Source: Achromobacter denitrificans NBRC 15125
Lineage (GTDB): Bacteria > Pseudomonadota > Gammaproteobacteria > Burkholderiales > Burkholderiaceae_B
DNA length: 40,641 bases
Assembly: GCF_001571365.1 (NCBI RefSeq)
Contig: NZ_BCTQ01000046.1
Coordinates: 1-40,641 of the forward strand
Direction: 5' to 3'
Shown here: piece by piece, positions 9,277 through 17,330 of the stretch
Position numbering within the stretch: the first letter of the stretch is position 1
How the letters are laid out: each line of letters opens with the position of its first letter
Translations under genes and position numbers: made by a program
Notes under the pieces: generated by a model
Seen by the model: only the letters and a program-made list of their open reading frames with translations
The model's database searches: none
What the model was told of the DNA's origin: nothing

Positions 9277-10230
9277 CTATTGCGCTTGAAGATTCGACGT
9301 CTTCACCAGCGTGGCCCATTTTTCGACTTCGGCCTTGAGGAATGTCGCCGCCTCCGGCGGGCGGTCGGCAATGAGGTCGAGCCCGTCGCGCGCCAGCATT
9401 TCCTTCATGGCAGGGGAGTTGAGCGCCTGGCGCGAGGCCTCGTTCAGTTTGTCGATGACCGCGGCGGGGGTGCCGGCTGGCGCGGCCAGGACGAACCAGT
9501 TGCGGGCCTCGAAGCCGGGCAGGGTTTCGGCGATGGTGGGGACGTCCGGCAGGATGTCCATGCGTTTGGCGCCGGTGGTCGCCAGCACTTGCAGCTTGCC
9601 GGAGCGCACATGCACCAGCGAGGAAGCGGGGTTGTCGATCATGAGATCGACTTCGCCGCTGATCAGGTCGACGAAGGCGGCGCCGGCGCCCTTGTACGGG
9701 ATCTTCATGAAGTCGACTTTCGCCTGCTGGGCGAGCATCGCCGTGGCCAGCGCCTGGATGCCGGTACTGGCGCTGAGCGCGAAGTTGATCTTGTCCGACT
9801 GCTTGGCGCGGGCCAGCACGTCCTGCAGGCTGCCGGCATTGAATTTCTTGCTGGCCACCAGCACTTGCGGGGCGGCGGCCATGATCATGACGGGGCTGAA
9901 GTCCTTGATCGGGTTGTAGGGAACCTGCGGGTAAAAGGCCGGCGTGGTGCCGAACGCGGCCGAACTGAGCAGCAGGCTGTAGCCGTCGGCGTTGGCCCGG
10001 GCGATGTCGGTCGCGCCGATCTGGCCCGTGTTGCTGGGCTTGTTCTCGACGACGATGCTCTGGCCAAGGATCTGGCCCAGTTCCTTGGCGAAGGGGCGCG
10101 CCAGCGCATCGACACCGCCGCCGGCGGCGAACGGTACGACGATGCGTATTGCCTTTTCGGGAAATTCAGCGTGAACGGCGCTCGTGCCGCACAGCGCTGC
10201 GACCAGGACACCGATGATCTTCTTTTTCAT
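9277..10230 (-). CDS. Bug/TctC-family periplasmic solute receptor
   Basis: A protein of 317 residues. The signal peptide is MKKKIIGVLVAALCGTSAVHA, then the mature domain begins [24 protein letters not shown], the loop that wraps a carboxylate ligand in Bug proteins. Further family marks are NKPSNTGQIG, ADGYSLLLSS, VPYNPIKDFSPV and MKIPYKGAGAAFVDLISGEVDL. Bug proteins deliver small carboxylates or amides to TctAB permeases, but no TctAB is encoded nearby, so it is an orphan receptor. It is the last gene of the leftward operon behind the MmgE/PrpD gene (27-nt gap), with AAGGAG about 9 nt before its ATG. The ligand is unknown. Confidence 0.92.
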   Translation of the reverse strand: MKKKIIGVLVAALCGTSAVHAEFPEKAIRIVVPFAAGGGVDALARPFAKELGQILGQSIVVENKPSNTGQIGATDIARANADGYSLLLSSAAFGTTPAFYPQVPYNPIKDFSPVMIMAAAPQVLVASKKFNAGSLQDVLARAKQSDKINFALSASTGIQALATAMLAQQAKVDFMKIPYKGAGAAFVDLISGEVDLMIDNPASSLVHVRSGKLQVLATTGAKRMDILPDVPTIAETLPGFEARNWFVLAAPAGTPAAVIDKLNEASRQALNSPAMKEMLARDGLDLIADRPPEAATFLKAEVEKWATLVKTSNLQAQ

Positions 10231-10257
10231 TCTTGTCTTCTCCTTGATGTGTTGCTA

Positions 10258-11637
10258 TCAAAACGAGGCCGACAGGCGCATCGGCAGGGCAGCGTCGGCG
10301 GCAGTCTCCAGGGACCAGACCGAGTCGATGAGGCGGTCGACGTCGATCTCGACCTGCCCGTGGCGCGCCAAATCGCGAAGCTTCTGTTCGATCTCGCGGT
10401 CTTCGAGCGGGCGTGCCAGGGAGCCGCGCGGCGTGGCGACCTCGCGGTGCAGGCTTGCCCCATCGGCGAAGTCGATGCGCACCTCGACGGCGTCGACCGA
10501 CATGGCGGGGGCGTCGCGGAAGACGAGCCGCGCGCCGAGGTCGCGCAAGGCGGGGTCGGCGACGGCTTCATCCGAGAATTCCGGCAAGCCGGCGCGGCCC
10601 CGGATCAGCGCCACGGCGACGGCGTGCTGGGCGCTGACCTGGGACAGCCGCCCACTGGCGACGCCCGGGCGGTCCGTGCGTTGCCGCAGCAGCGGGTGGC
10701 CGGTGAGCTCGATGCGCGCGATGCCCGTCCAGCCGCCGTTGGCGATGCGTGGATCGGCCGCCAGTTCCAGGCAGGCGTCGATGACGGGGTTGAGCACGAC
10801 GCCGCAGGGGTAGGGCTTGTAGGCGTTGTTCAGCAACTCCCAACGCTGGCCGAGGTGACCGGTGATGGCGTCCAGTCGCGGGTTCTCGCCGGCGACGCGC
10901 AGATACCCGCGCTCGCCTTCCAACGGCAGGGGCGGGCCGTCGAAGCCCTCGGCCGCCAGCAAGGCCGACAGCAGGCCGTTGCGCGCCGCGTTGCCCACGC
11001 TGATGCTCTTGGCGCCGGTGCCCAGCGCTTCGACCAGCCCGCCTGCCTGCACCGCCGCGGCGCCGAGAGCATCCAGGTTCTGCCTGGCGTTCAGGCCCAG
11101 CGCGCGCGCGGCGGCCAGCGCCGCGCCGAACACGCCGCAGGTGGAGGTGATGTGCCAGCCGCGCGCGTAATGTTCGGGAGAGATGGCGTTGCCGATGCGG
11201 CAGGCCACTTCGACGCCAAGCACGAAGGCATGCAGCAGTTGCTGTCCGGTCAGGGGCCGGGTTTCGGCCAGCGCGAACAGGACCGGCGCGATCGGCGAGG
11301 TCGGGTGGATGATGGTGGGGTGGTGCGTGTCGTCGAAGTCGAATACGTTGGCGGCCATGGCATTGAGCGCGGCGGCATTCAACGCGTCGACGCGATCGGG
11401 GCGTCCTGCCAGGCTGGCGTCACGACCCGCCGAGAAGCGGGCGTAGGTGCGCACGGCGATATCCATCGAAGGCGTGCGCGCCGCCGACAGCGCCACGGCG
11501 AAGAAATTCAGCAGGGCGCGGCGGGCGGCATGCCGCACAGGCTGGGGGATGTCGTCCCACGTGGACTCGGCGACGAAGCGCGCCAGTTGCGCGGAGGGCT
11601 GGACGGCATCGGGGACGGCGGCTTGGGTCATGTTCAT
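10258..11637 (-). CDS. MmgE/PrpD-family protein
   Basis: A protein of 459 residues, typical of the family that includes 2-methylcitrate dehydratase (PrpD), cis-aconitate decarboxylase and iminodisuccinate epimerase. Visible signatures are the FDDTHHPTIIHPTSPIAPVLFA core, AFVLGVEVACRIGNAISPEHY, GWHITSTCGVFGAALAAARALGL and FKSISVGNAARNGL-like GTGAKSISVGNAARNG. ATG 11637 overlaps the permease stop as ATGA, so translation is probably coupled; ATG 11631 is two codons inside. With a TRAP transporter upstream and a Bug receptor downstream, it probably dehydrates or isomerises the imported hydroxyacid. No prpB or prpC is present, so methylcitrate metabolism is unlikely. Confidence 0.9.
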   Translation of the reverse strand: MNMTQAAVPDAVQPSAQLARFVAESTWDDIPQPVRHAARRALLNFFAVALSAARTPSMDIAVRTYARFSAGRDASLAGRPDRVDALNAAALNAMAANVFDFDDTHHPTIIHPTSPIAPVLFALAETRPLTGQQLLHAFVLGVEVACRIGNAISPEHYARGWHITSTCGVFGAALAAARALGLNARQNLDALGAAAVQAGGLVEALGTGAKSISVGNAARNGLLSALLAAEGFDGPPLPLEGERGYLRVAGENPRLDAITGHLGQRWELLNNAYKPYPCGVVLNPVIDACLELAADPRIANGGWTGIARIELTGHPLLRQRTDRPGVASGRLSQVSAQHAVAVALIRGRAGLPEFSDEAVADPALRDLGARLVFRDAPAMSVDAVEVRIDFADGASLHREVATPRGSLARPLEDREIEQKLRDLARHGQVEIDVDRLIDSVWSLETAADAALPMRLSASF

Positions 11638-13730
11638 TTCACTCGGTCGGGAAGCCACATCACGATCTGCGGGAAGACGTAGATCAGGCAAAGGAAGAGC
11701 AGGATGATCAGCACGAACGGCAAGGCGCCGCGGATGATGTCGCCGAACCGGGCCTTTTCGTTCATGCTGCGAAGCACGAACAGCACCATGCCGACCGGCG
11801 GGGTGATCAGGCCCAATTCGATCATCAGCACCAGGAAGATGCCGAACCAGATCGGGTCCAGGCCCAGCGACATGGCGATGGGATAGGTAACCGGCAGCGT
11901 CATGAGCATCATCGCGATCGATTCGACGAACATGCCCAGGACCAAATAAATGAGGACCATCGCCGCGACCACCAATGCCGGCGACAGATCGGCGCCCTGA
12001 ATCAGATTGACGACTTCGCGGGGCAGGCGCAGGTAGTCGAAGACCCAGCTGAAAATGCCCGCGCCCACGACGATCAGCAGAAGCAAGGCGGTGACCTTGG
12101 CGGAGTCGAAAGCGATATCCACCAAGGCGCTCCAGCTCAGCTTGCGACGCGCGAGGCAAAGCAGGAACGCGCTGACCGCGCCGATGGCGGCCGCCTCGGT
12201 GGGCGTGGCGATACCCGCGTACATGGAACCCAGCACCGCCCCGATGATGGCCACGAACGGCACCATGCTGCGCGAGGCGCTGAGTTTCTCTCGCATGGTG
12301 TAGGCGCGCGCGGGGGGCGCCGCGCCCGGCACCGTCAGGGCCCAGACGAGCGCGCCGGCCATGAAGAAGCCCATCAGCAGCAGGCCCGGGATGATGCCGG
12401 CAAGGAAGAGATGCGTGACCGAGGCGCCGACGGTGGTGCCGTAGATGATCATGGGGATGCTGGGCGGGATCAGGATGCCGAGCGTGGCGCCGGCCGCCGC
12501 GACGCCGTAGGTCAGGCGCGGGCTGTAGCCGCGCTGGATCATGTCCGGGCAGGCCACTTTACCCAGCGTGGCGGCCGTGGCCAGGCTGGAGCCGGACACG
12601 GCGGCGAAGATCGCCGACGCGCCCGCGGAGGCGTGCGCCAGGCCGCCAGGCGCGCGGCCGAACCAGCGCACGAGCGCGTCGAACATGCCCGAGGTGATGC
12701 CGCTGCGCAGCAGCAAGCCACCCATGAAGATGAACATGGGCACCGCGGTCAGCGTGAAGGTGTTGGTGTTGCTCCAGGCGCGCTCGGCCAGCAGGGACAA
12801 CTGGGGACGCGACAGCAGGAAGTACACGCCGAGCAGGCCGACCATGCCGAGGGCGACGCCGATGCGCACGCCAAGAAACAGGAACAGCATCATGCTGGCC
12901 ACCAGCAGTGTGGCGACCCAGCCCAGCGACTGGCCGCGCGCCAGGGCGTAGAGCACCGCGCATCCGCCGATCACGAGGAGCGATTGGGTCAGCGTGGCGG
13001 CGCCGCTCCAGGCCCAGATGGCGATGATGAAGGCCACGGCGATCACGGCCATGCCCCAGTCGAACCGGGTGCCGGCGATCGGCAGCGCATTCGGGCCCAT
13101 GCCCACGAGTGCCAGCGTCATCGCGGCCAGCGCGGCGGGCGCCAGCCAGCGCCGCAGCGCCCCGGTTGGCGGCCGCAAGCGGTGGAGGTCCACCATGATG
13201 GACAGGCAGAACGTCAGCATACCCAGCGAGACGGATAGCTGCGGGATCCATTGCGGGGTGGACAACAACCCCCAGTCGCGCGTGTCGTTGATGTACTCGC
13301 GAATGTTGAAACTGGCCATCTGCCAGCCGAGCACCACGCTGAACAGCAGCGCCATCCACTGCCCCAGCAGTTCGGCCTGCACGCGCGCGGGCGCCGACAG
13401 CCTGTCGATCCAGAGCTCGACCTGGACGTGCGCGTTGGAGGATTGTGCCGCCGCGAGTCCGAAGAACACGGTGGCCACCAGCAGGTAGCCGGAGATCTCG
13501 GTGGCCCATGACGTAGGCGAATTGAAGGCGTAACGCGAAAAGATCTCGTAGCACATCGACAGCGCCATCAGCAGCAGCGCGGCGGTCGCGAGGGCGCCGG
13601 AACAGCGTGAAACGGCCGCCATGGCCCGGATGAGGCCGAAATCCGCCCGGCCGTCCAGCGGATAGGGCGAGGCGCCGGGCGACGCGGCGGCCTGCGCCGG
13701 AACTTGCGCCGGCATCTCGATGGTGCTCAT
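11634..13730 (-). CDS. TRAP transporter permease, fused small and large subunits (DctQM)
   Basis: A protein of 698 residues joining both membrane subunits of a TRAP carboxylate transporter. Residues about 35-185 are the four-helix DctQ part (RYAFNSPTSWATEISGYLL is its signature). A linker with extra membrane segments follows to about 280. The rest is the DctM part, with VPMFIFMGGLLLRSGI, GASAIFAAVSGSSLATAATLG, LGILIPPSIPMIIYG, IATPTEAAAIGAVSAF and ELGLITPPVGM. It would use a sodium gradient to import the ligand caught by a DctP receptor; the likely partner is encoded divergently at 13882. GAGGAG lies 8 nt before the ATG. The N-terminal 30 residues are a Pro/Ala-rich cytosolic lead. Confidence 0.93.
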   Translation of the reverse strand: MSTIEMPAQVPAQAAASPGASPYPLDGRADFGLIRAMAAVSRCSGALATAALLLMALSMCYEIFSRYAFNSPTSWATEISGYLLVATVFFGLAAAQSSNAHVQVELWIDRLSAPARVQAELLGQWMALLFSVVLGWQMASFNIREYINDTRDWGLLSTPQWIPQLSVSLGMLTFCLSIMVDLHRLRPPTGALRRWLAPAALAAMTLALVGMGPNALPIAGTRFDWGMAVIAVAFIIAIWAWSGAATLTQSLLVIGGCAVLYALARGQSLGWVATLLVASMMLFLFLGVRIGVALGMVGLLGVYFLLSRPQLSLLAERAWSNTNTFTLTAVPMFIFMGGLLLRSGITSGMFDALVRWFGRAPGGLAHASAGASAIFAAVSGSSLATAATLGKVACPDMIQRGYSPRLTYGVAAAGATLGILIPPSIPMIIYGTTVGASVTHLFLAGIIPGLLLMGFFMAGALVWALTVPGAAPPARAYTMREKLSASRSMVPFVAIIGAVLGSMYAGIATPTEAAAIGAVSAFLLCLARRKLSWSALVDIAFDSAKVTALLLLIVVGAGIFSWVFDYLRLPREVVNLIQGADLSPALVVAAMVLIYLVLGMFVESIAMMLMTLPVTYPIAMSLGLDPIWFGIFLVLMIELGLITPPVGMVLFVLRSMNEKARFGDIIRGALPFVLIILLFLCLIYVFPQIVMWLPDRVK

Positions 13731-13881
13731 TGCTGTCTCCTCAACGCGTCGTGCGCGATGGTGTTTTCCCTGATCGAGAATTGACGCTCGCTGGGTTGTT
13801 ATGACGATATTATAGACATATTGTATGATTGAATGCTCATAAATTCACACAGCGCAAAGCGCATCATCCAGGAGGAGCAAC
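13731..13881. promoter_or_regulatory. Divergent TRAP permease / dctP control region
   Basis: The region between the two TRAP transcripts is AT-rich around 13800-13850. TATTGTAT at 13819-13826 is identical to one half-site of the palindrome at 17275-17293, and the 13 bases upstream match that second site at 7 of 13 positions. The receptor gene has a strong AGGAGGAG ribosome site just before its ATG. I infer that the GntR regulator encoded at 14984 binds here. Confidence 0.5.
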
Positions 13882-14925
13882 ATGAACCAACCCATACGCC
13901 CGCCCGCGCGGCTTCGCTCCCTCGCGGCGGCCGTCGCCATGGGCGCCACCCTATGGACGGCGGCCGCACAGGCGCAGACCTATGACCTGACCATGGCGGT
14001 GATTACCTCGCCCGGCGACGGCTACTCGATCCTTACGGCGTCGGTACCCGAGCGCGTGGCCAAGGCCACCGGCGGCAAGGTCAAAGTCACGGTCAGCGAT
14101 TCGCTCGTTCCGCCCGCGCAGATGGCGACCGCCGTGCGCGAAGGCCGCGTGGACCTCAGCGCGGCCCTGCATACCTATCTGGCGGCGGACGAACCGCGCA
14201 TGGGCATCTTCAACCTGCCGGGGCTGATCAACGACATCAAGGAATACAAGCAGGTCTGCGACGCCTTTTGGTGCGAGGACACGCGCAAGATCTGGAAGGA
14301 AAAGTGGGGGGCGATCGTGCTGGCCGAGGGCGCCTGGTGCACGCAGCAGCTGTTCTCGAAAGATCCCATTCGCAAAGTTGAGGACTTCAAGGGCAAGCGC
14401 CTGCGCGTGCACAACCCGCAGACCGCCGAGGTGGTCAATGCGCTGGGCGGCAAGCCGGTGGCCATGCCCACTACCGAAATCTTCCCGGCGCTGGAACGTG
14501 GCGTCATCGACGGCCTGTTCATTTCCACTTGCGTCGGCGGGTCGCTGGAGTTCTGGCGGATTGCCAAGAACGTGCAGAACTGGAGCCTGGGCCCGATCAA
14601 TGGCTGGGCGATCCTGGTCAATCCGGAAAGCTGGCAAAAATTGCCCGCGGACGTGCAGAAACAGGTCCAGGGCGCCATGGACGCCGTGCAGCAGGATGCT
14701 TTCGGAAAATACGACGAATTCGTTGCCAATTCGCGCCAGGCCATGGAGAAGAACGGCGTGACGTTCTGGGTAGCCCCGGATGAAGAAAGGGCTAAACTGA
14801 TGCAGCCCCAGTACATCGGACCCGCTTACGACGCCTGGAACAAGCGCGCCAAGCAAGTCGGATTCGATGGTCCTGCCTACCTTGACCGTGTCCGAAAGGT
14901 CCTAGGCAAGACAGAGGCCCAGTGA
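13882..14925 (+). CDS. DctP-type TRAP solute receptor
   Basis: A protein of 347 residues. A signal peptide with twin arginines spaced RPPARLR and a hydrophobic core ends at AQA (about residue 32). The mature protein has the DctP hallmark GKRLRVHNPQTAEVVNALGG, where the arginine salt-bridges the ligand carboxylate, followed by PVAMPTTEIFPALERGVIDG. Several cysteines (VCDAFWCEDT, GAWCTQQ, STCVGG) are more than usual for this family and could form periplasmic disulfides. It should feed the DctQM permease encoded divergently. An intrinsic terminator follows. Confidence 0.93.
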   Translation: MNQPIRPPARLRSLAAAVAMGATLWTAAAQAQTYDLTMAVITSPGDGYSILTASVPERVAKATGGKVKVTVSDSLVPPAQMATAVREGRVDLSAALHTYLAADEPRMGIFNLPGLINDIKEYKQVCDAFWCEDTRKIWKEKWGAIVLAEGAWCTQQLFSKDPIRKVEDFKGKRLRVHNPQTAEVVNALGGKPVAMPTTEIFPALERGVIDGLFISTCVGGSLEFWRIAKNVQNWSLGPINGWAILVNPESWQKLPADVQKQVQGAMDAVQQDAFGKYDEFVANSRQAMEKNGVTFWVAPDEERAKLMQPQYIGPAYDAWNKRAKQVGFDGPAYLDRVRKVLGKTEAQ

Positions 14926-14947
14926 TCTACGGGCGTACCCAGCGGTA

Positions 14948-14981
14948 TCCGGGGCGCCCGCTACGCCCCGGACACCTTTTT
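14948..14981 (+). terminator. Intrinsic terminator between dctP and gntR
   Basis: TCCGGGGCG (14948-14956) pairs with CGCCCCGGA (14964-14972) across a 7-nt loop, then CACC and a run of five T (14977-14981). The T-run ends two bases before the GntR ATG, so the regulator can only be made from read-through or from a promoter inside this structure. Confidence 0.85.
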
Positions 14982-14983
14982 GC

Positions 14984-15700
14984 ATGACATCCATGACTCC
15001 CCAAGCAGAGCCAAAAGACGATTTCAAGGTCCAGCGCGTTGCATCGGTACTGCGCCACAGCGTGACCGAGAGCATCCGCAACGCCATCCTGGTCGGCCGG
15101 TTCCGCGCGGGCGAGCGCTTGCCCGAACGAGAACTGTGCGAGATGACCGGCGTCAGCCGCACCTTGGTGCGGGAAGCGCTGCGCCAACTGGAATCCGAAG
15201 GCCTGATCATCGTGATCCCGCACCGCGGCCCGGTGGTCGAGCGCCTGTCGCCGGAGCAGGCGCGCGGCATCTACCAAGTACGCGAAGAACTCGAAGGGCT
15301 GGCTTGTCAGCTGTTTGCAGAACACGCCACCGAGGCGCAATTGGCCGCGCTGCGCGAGGCGTTCCAAGGGCTCAAGCGCGCCCTGACCCGGGGCACCGCG
15401 CTTGAGCAGATCGCCGCCAAGAACGCCTTCTATCAGCAGCTGCTGGATGGCGCCGGCAACGAGGCGCTGACCAATACCCTGCGGCTGCTGAATTCGCGCG
15501 TCATGCTGCTGCGTTCGACGTCGATGCAGGCGCCGGGACGCGCCAAGCACAGCGTGGCGGAACTGTCCGACCTGCTGCGTGCGCTGGAAAAGCGCGACGG
15601 CAAGGCCGCCCGCGTCGCGGGCAGCCTGCACGTGCGCAATGCCGCCAGCGTGGCCATCGGCATCCTGCAGGAATCGCTGCTGACCGAGGCGGCGGACTGA
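14984..15700 (+). CDS. GntR-family regulator, FadR/FCD subfamily
   Basis: A protein of 238 residues. The winged HTH is at about 27-85 (AGERLPERELCEMTGVSRTLVREALRQLESEG, then the VIPHRGPVV wing). The FCD ligand domain is at about 93-230 (GIYQVREELEGLA). In metal-binding FCD proteins the ligands sit in DxxFH and two later His; here DxxFH reads KNAFY (146-150) and the next His position reads Leu194, leaving only His216. The pocket therefore probably works without the usual metal. The start (ATG 14984 or 14993) has no ribosome site. Its place between the two catabolic operons suggests it controls both, most likely as a repressor released by a pathway intermediate. Confidence 0.92.
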   Translation: MTSMTPQAEPKDDFKVQRVASVLRHSVTESIRNAILVGRFRAGERLPERELCEMTGVSRTLVREALRQLESEGLIIVIPHRGPVVERLSPEQARGIYQVREELEGLACQLFAEHATEAQLAALREAFQGLKRALTRGTALEQIAAKNAFYQQLLDGAGNEALTNTLRLLNSRVMLLRSTSMQAPGRAKHSVAELSDLLRALEKRDGKAARVAGSLHVRNAASVAIGILQESLLTEAAD

Positions 15701-15702
15701 CC

Positions 15703-15723
15703 GCCGCCCCGCCTGCGGGCGGC
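15703..15723. terminator. Palindrome at the convergent gntR / dehydrogenase junction
   Basis: GCCGCCC (15703-15709) pairs with GGGCGGC (15717-15723) across a 7-nt loop, between the stop codons at 15700 and 15729. No T-run is present on either side, so terminator function is tentative. Confidence 0.4.
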
Positions 15724-15728
15724 CTCGT

Positions 15729-16682
15729 TCAGCGCGCCGCAGCCTTGCCGAACGGATCGGCATTCACCGGCGTATCGACGGTGTAGGGCAAGGCCTTCGG
15801 CAACCCCGCCAGGCTGCGCATCAGCGGATAGATTGCGCTGTAGTCCTGCGCGCCCAGCCCTTGCGCTCGTGCCGCGGTATAGGACTGGTACGCGGCGCTG
15901 CCCATGGGCACGCAGGCGCGGCTGCGCGAGGCCAGTTCCAGCGCCAGCCCAAGGTCCTTGTGGGCCAGGTCGACCTGGAAGCCGGCGGACAGGTCCCCGC
16001 GCAACACCTTGTTCGGATAGGTGATGTTCATGTGGCCCAGCCCGGCGATGGTGCCGCGCATGACCTGCAACGCCAGCTCCACGCTCAGGCCGCAGGCTTC
16101 GGCCAGCGTCAGCGCCTCGGCCGTCAGGGCGTTGAGCGAAATCCCCATGAAGTTGTTGACCACCTTCACGCGCGAGCCGCCGCCGACTTCGCCGCAATCG
16201 ATGATCTGGTTGCCCATGCATAGCAGGGCTTCCTGCGCGCGCGCCTTGTCCGGGCCGGAGCCGCTGGCCAGGATCAGCAGGGTGCCGCGTTCAGCCTCCA
16301 TGGCCGAGCGCCCGACCGGCGAATCCAGCATGCGCAGGCCGCGTTCGGCCAGCAGCGCCGCGATGGCGTCGGTTTCCTGCGGCAGAATGGTGGACATATT
16401 GATGAAGAGCGACGCGTCGGTGAGCGCAGCCAGCGCGCCGCCCTCTCCCTCCAGCGCGGCGCGGATGTGCGCGGCTGTCGGAAGCATGGCGATCACCAGG
16501 CCGGCGCCCTCCGCGGCCGCGCGCGCGCTTGCGGCGCGCTTGCCGCCCGCTTGCTCCAGGGAGTCCAGGGCGTTGGCGTCGAGGTCGAAACCCGTGACGG
16601 CAAAGCCGCCCTTGACCAGATTGCGCGCCATGGGCAACCCCATTGCGCCCAGGCCGATGAATGCGATCGAATCCTTGCTCAT
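15729..16682 (-). CDS. 3-hydroxyisobutyrate-dehydrogenase-family oxidoreductase (first copy)
   Basis: A protein of 317 residues. The Rossmann start is IAFIGLGAMGLPMARNL, and the catalytic-helix motif is KVVNNFMGISLNALTAEA with Lys173 and Asn177. Family members reduce or oxidise beta-hydroxyacids such as tartronate semialdehyde, 3-hydroxyisobutyrate or beta-hydroxyaspartate. The substrate loop that usually reads DxPVSGG reads DSPVGRS here (120-126), so the substrate pocket is probably different. GGAG lies 8 nt before ATG 16682; longer frames upstream are not coding. It is the second gene of a leftward pair behind the CMD-like gene, and a 10-bp hairpin sits between them. Confidence 0.9.
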   Translation of the reverse strand: MSKDSIAFIGLGAMGLPMARNLVKGGFAVTGFDLDANALDSLEQAGGKRAASARAAAEGAGLVIAMLPTAAHIRAALEGEGGALAALTDASLFINMSTILPQETDAIAALLAERGLRMLDSPVGRSAMEAERGTLLILASGSGPDKARAQEALLCMGNQIIDCGEVGGGSRVKVVNNFMGISLNALTAEALTLAEACGLSVELALQVMRGTIAGLGHMNITYPNKVLRGDLSAGFQVDLAHKDLGLALELASRSRACVPMGSAAYQSYTAARAQGLGAQDYSAIYPLMRSLAGLPKALPYTVDTPVNADPFGKAAAR

Positions 16683-16712
16683 GCTTGTGTCTCCGTCCCT
16701 GTCGTTGTCATG

Positions 16713-16738
16713 ACGCCGGCTGAGGTCGCAGCCGGCGT
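16713..16738 (-). other. Intercistronic hairpin
   Basis: ACGCCGGCTG (16713-16722) and CAGCCGGCGT (16729-16738) form a perfect 10-bp stem with a 6-nt loop in the 113-bp gap between the CMD-like gene and the dehydrogenase. A second smaller hairpin (GCCGGC, 16767-16772 with 16778-16783) lies closer to the CMD gene. Neither has a T-run. They may stabilise the upstream mRNA or lower expression of the downstream gene. Confidence 0.5.
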
Positions 16739-16795
16739 GTATCGGTATTTCCGGTAATGCTCCATCGCCGGCCCGAGGCCGGCCTGGGCGCCGCG

Positions 16796-17206
16796 TCAGG
16801 AGAAGGCGCCTTCCTTTTCCATGTCGGCGATGACCTCGCGGGCGGCCTTCATGGCATCCAGCGCCGCGGGAACGCCGCAGTAAATGGCCGCTTGCAGCAC
16901 CACCTCCACGATCTCTTCCCGGCTGATGCCGTTGTTGATTGCGCCGCGCATGTGCAGCCGCAGTTCGTTCGGCCGGTTCAGCGCGATCAGCATCGCCAGG
17001 TTCAGGAAGCTGCGGGTTTTGCGCTCCAAGCCGTCGCGGGTCCACACTTCCCCCCAGCAGTATTCGGTGACGAGCTTTTGAAGCGGCGCGGTCAGGTCGT
17101 CGGCGCCGTCGAGCGACTTGTCCACGTAGGCGTTGCCGACGACGGACCGACGCACCTCCAGGCCTTTCTGGAATTGTTCGGATTGGAATTCTGGCCTCAA
17201 TGCCAT
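16796..17206 (-). CDS. Carboxymuconolactone-decarboxylase-like protein
   Basis: A protein of 136 residues, PcaC-sized. It carries the gamma-CMD pattern WGEVWTRDGLERKTRS, LNLAMLIALNR and ELRLHMRGAINNGISREEIVEVVLQAAIYCGVPAALDA. In PcaC this fold decarboxylates 4-carboxymuconolactone to beta-ketoadipate enol-lactone. It lacks the CxxC of AhpD peroxidase relatives, which favours a decarboxylase or isomerase role. GGAG lies about 10 nt before ATG 17206. It is divergent from a lactonase-like hydrolase across a palindromic promoter, reminiscent of PcaC and PcaD working in sequence. No protocatechuate ring-cleavage dioxygenase is present, so the true substrate is unknown. Confidence 0.88.
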   Translation of the reverse strand: MALRPEFQSEQFQKGLEVRRSVVGNAYVDKSLDGADDLTAPLQKLVTEYCWGEVWTRDGLERKTRSFLNLAMLIALNRPNELRLHMRGAINNGISREEIVEVVLQAAIYCGVPAALDAMKAAREVIADMEKEGAFS

Positions 17207-17249
17207 GACGGTTGTCTCCACTAATTGAACGCGGCGCCGGACCATCCAC

Positions 17250-17293
17250 TTGCCACCGCTTTGCGTATTACTATAATACAATCCTATTGTATT
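17250..17293. promoter_or_regulatory. Palindromic operator over the divergent CMD / hydrolase promoter
   Basis: A rightward promoter is visible: TTGCCA (17250-17255), a 16-bp spacer, then a perfect TATAAT (17272-17277). Two perfect palindromes overlap it: GTATTA-CTA-TAATAC (17265-17279) and AATACAATCCTATTGTATT (17275-17293, 8-bp arms, 3-bp centre). Their centres are 12 bp apart. A protein bound here would cover the -10 and the start region, so repression is the simple reading. The GntR protein encoded at 14984 is the nearest candidate. Confidence 0.7.
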
Positions 17294-17330
17294 TATAAAA
17301 AAGCAAGCCTGGAGCTGCGGGAGAGACATC

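Noticed and set aside
9280..11682. 800-codon plus-strand frame opposite the Bug and PrpD genes
   Set aside because: It runs through two real minus-strand genes and their gap, with no recognisable domain or ribosome site.
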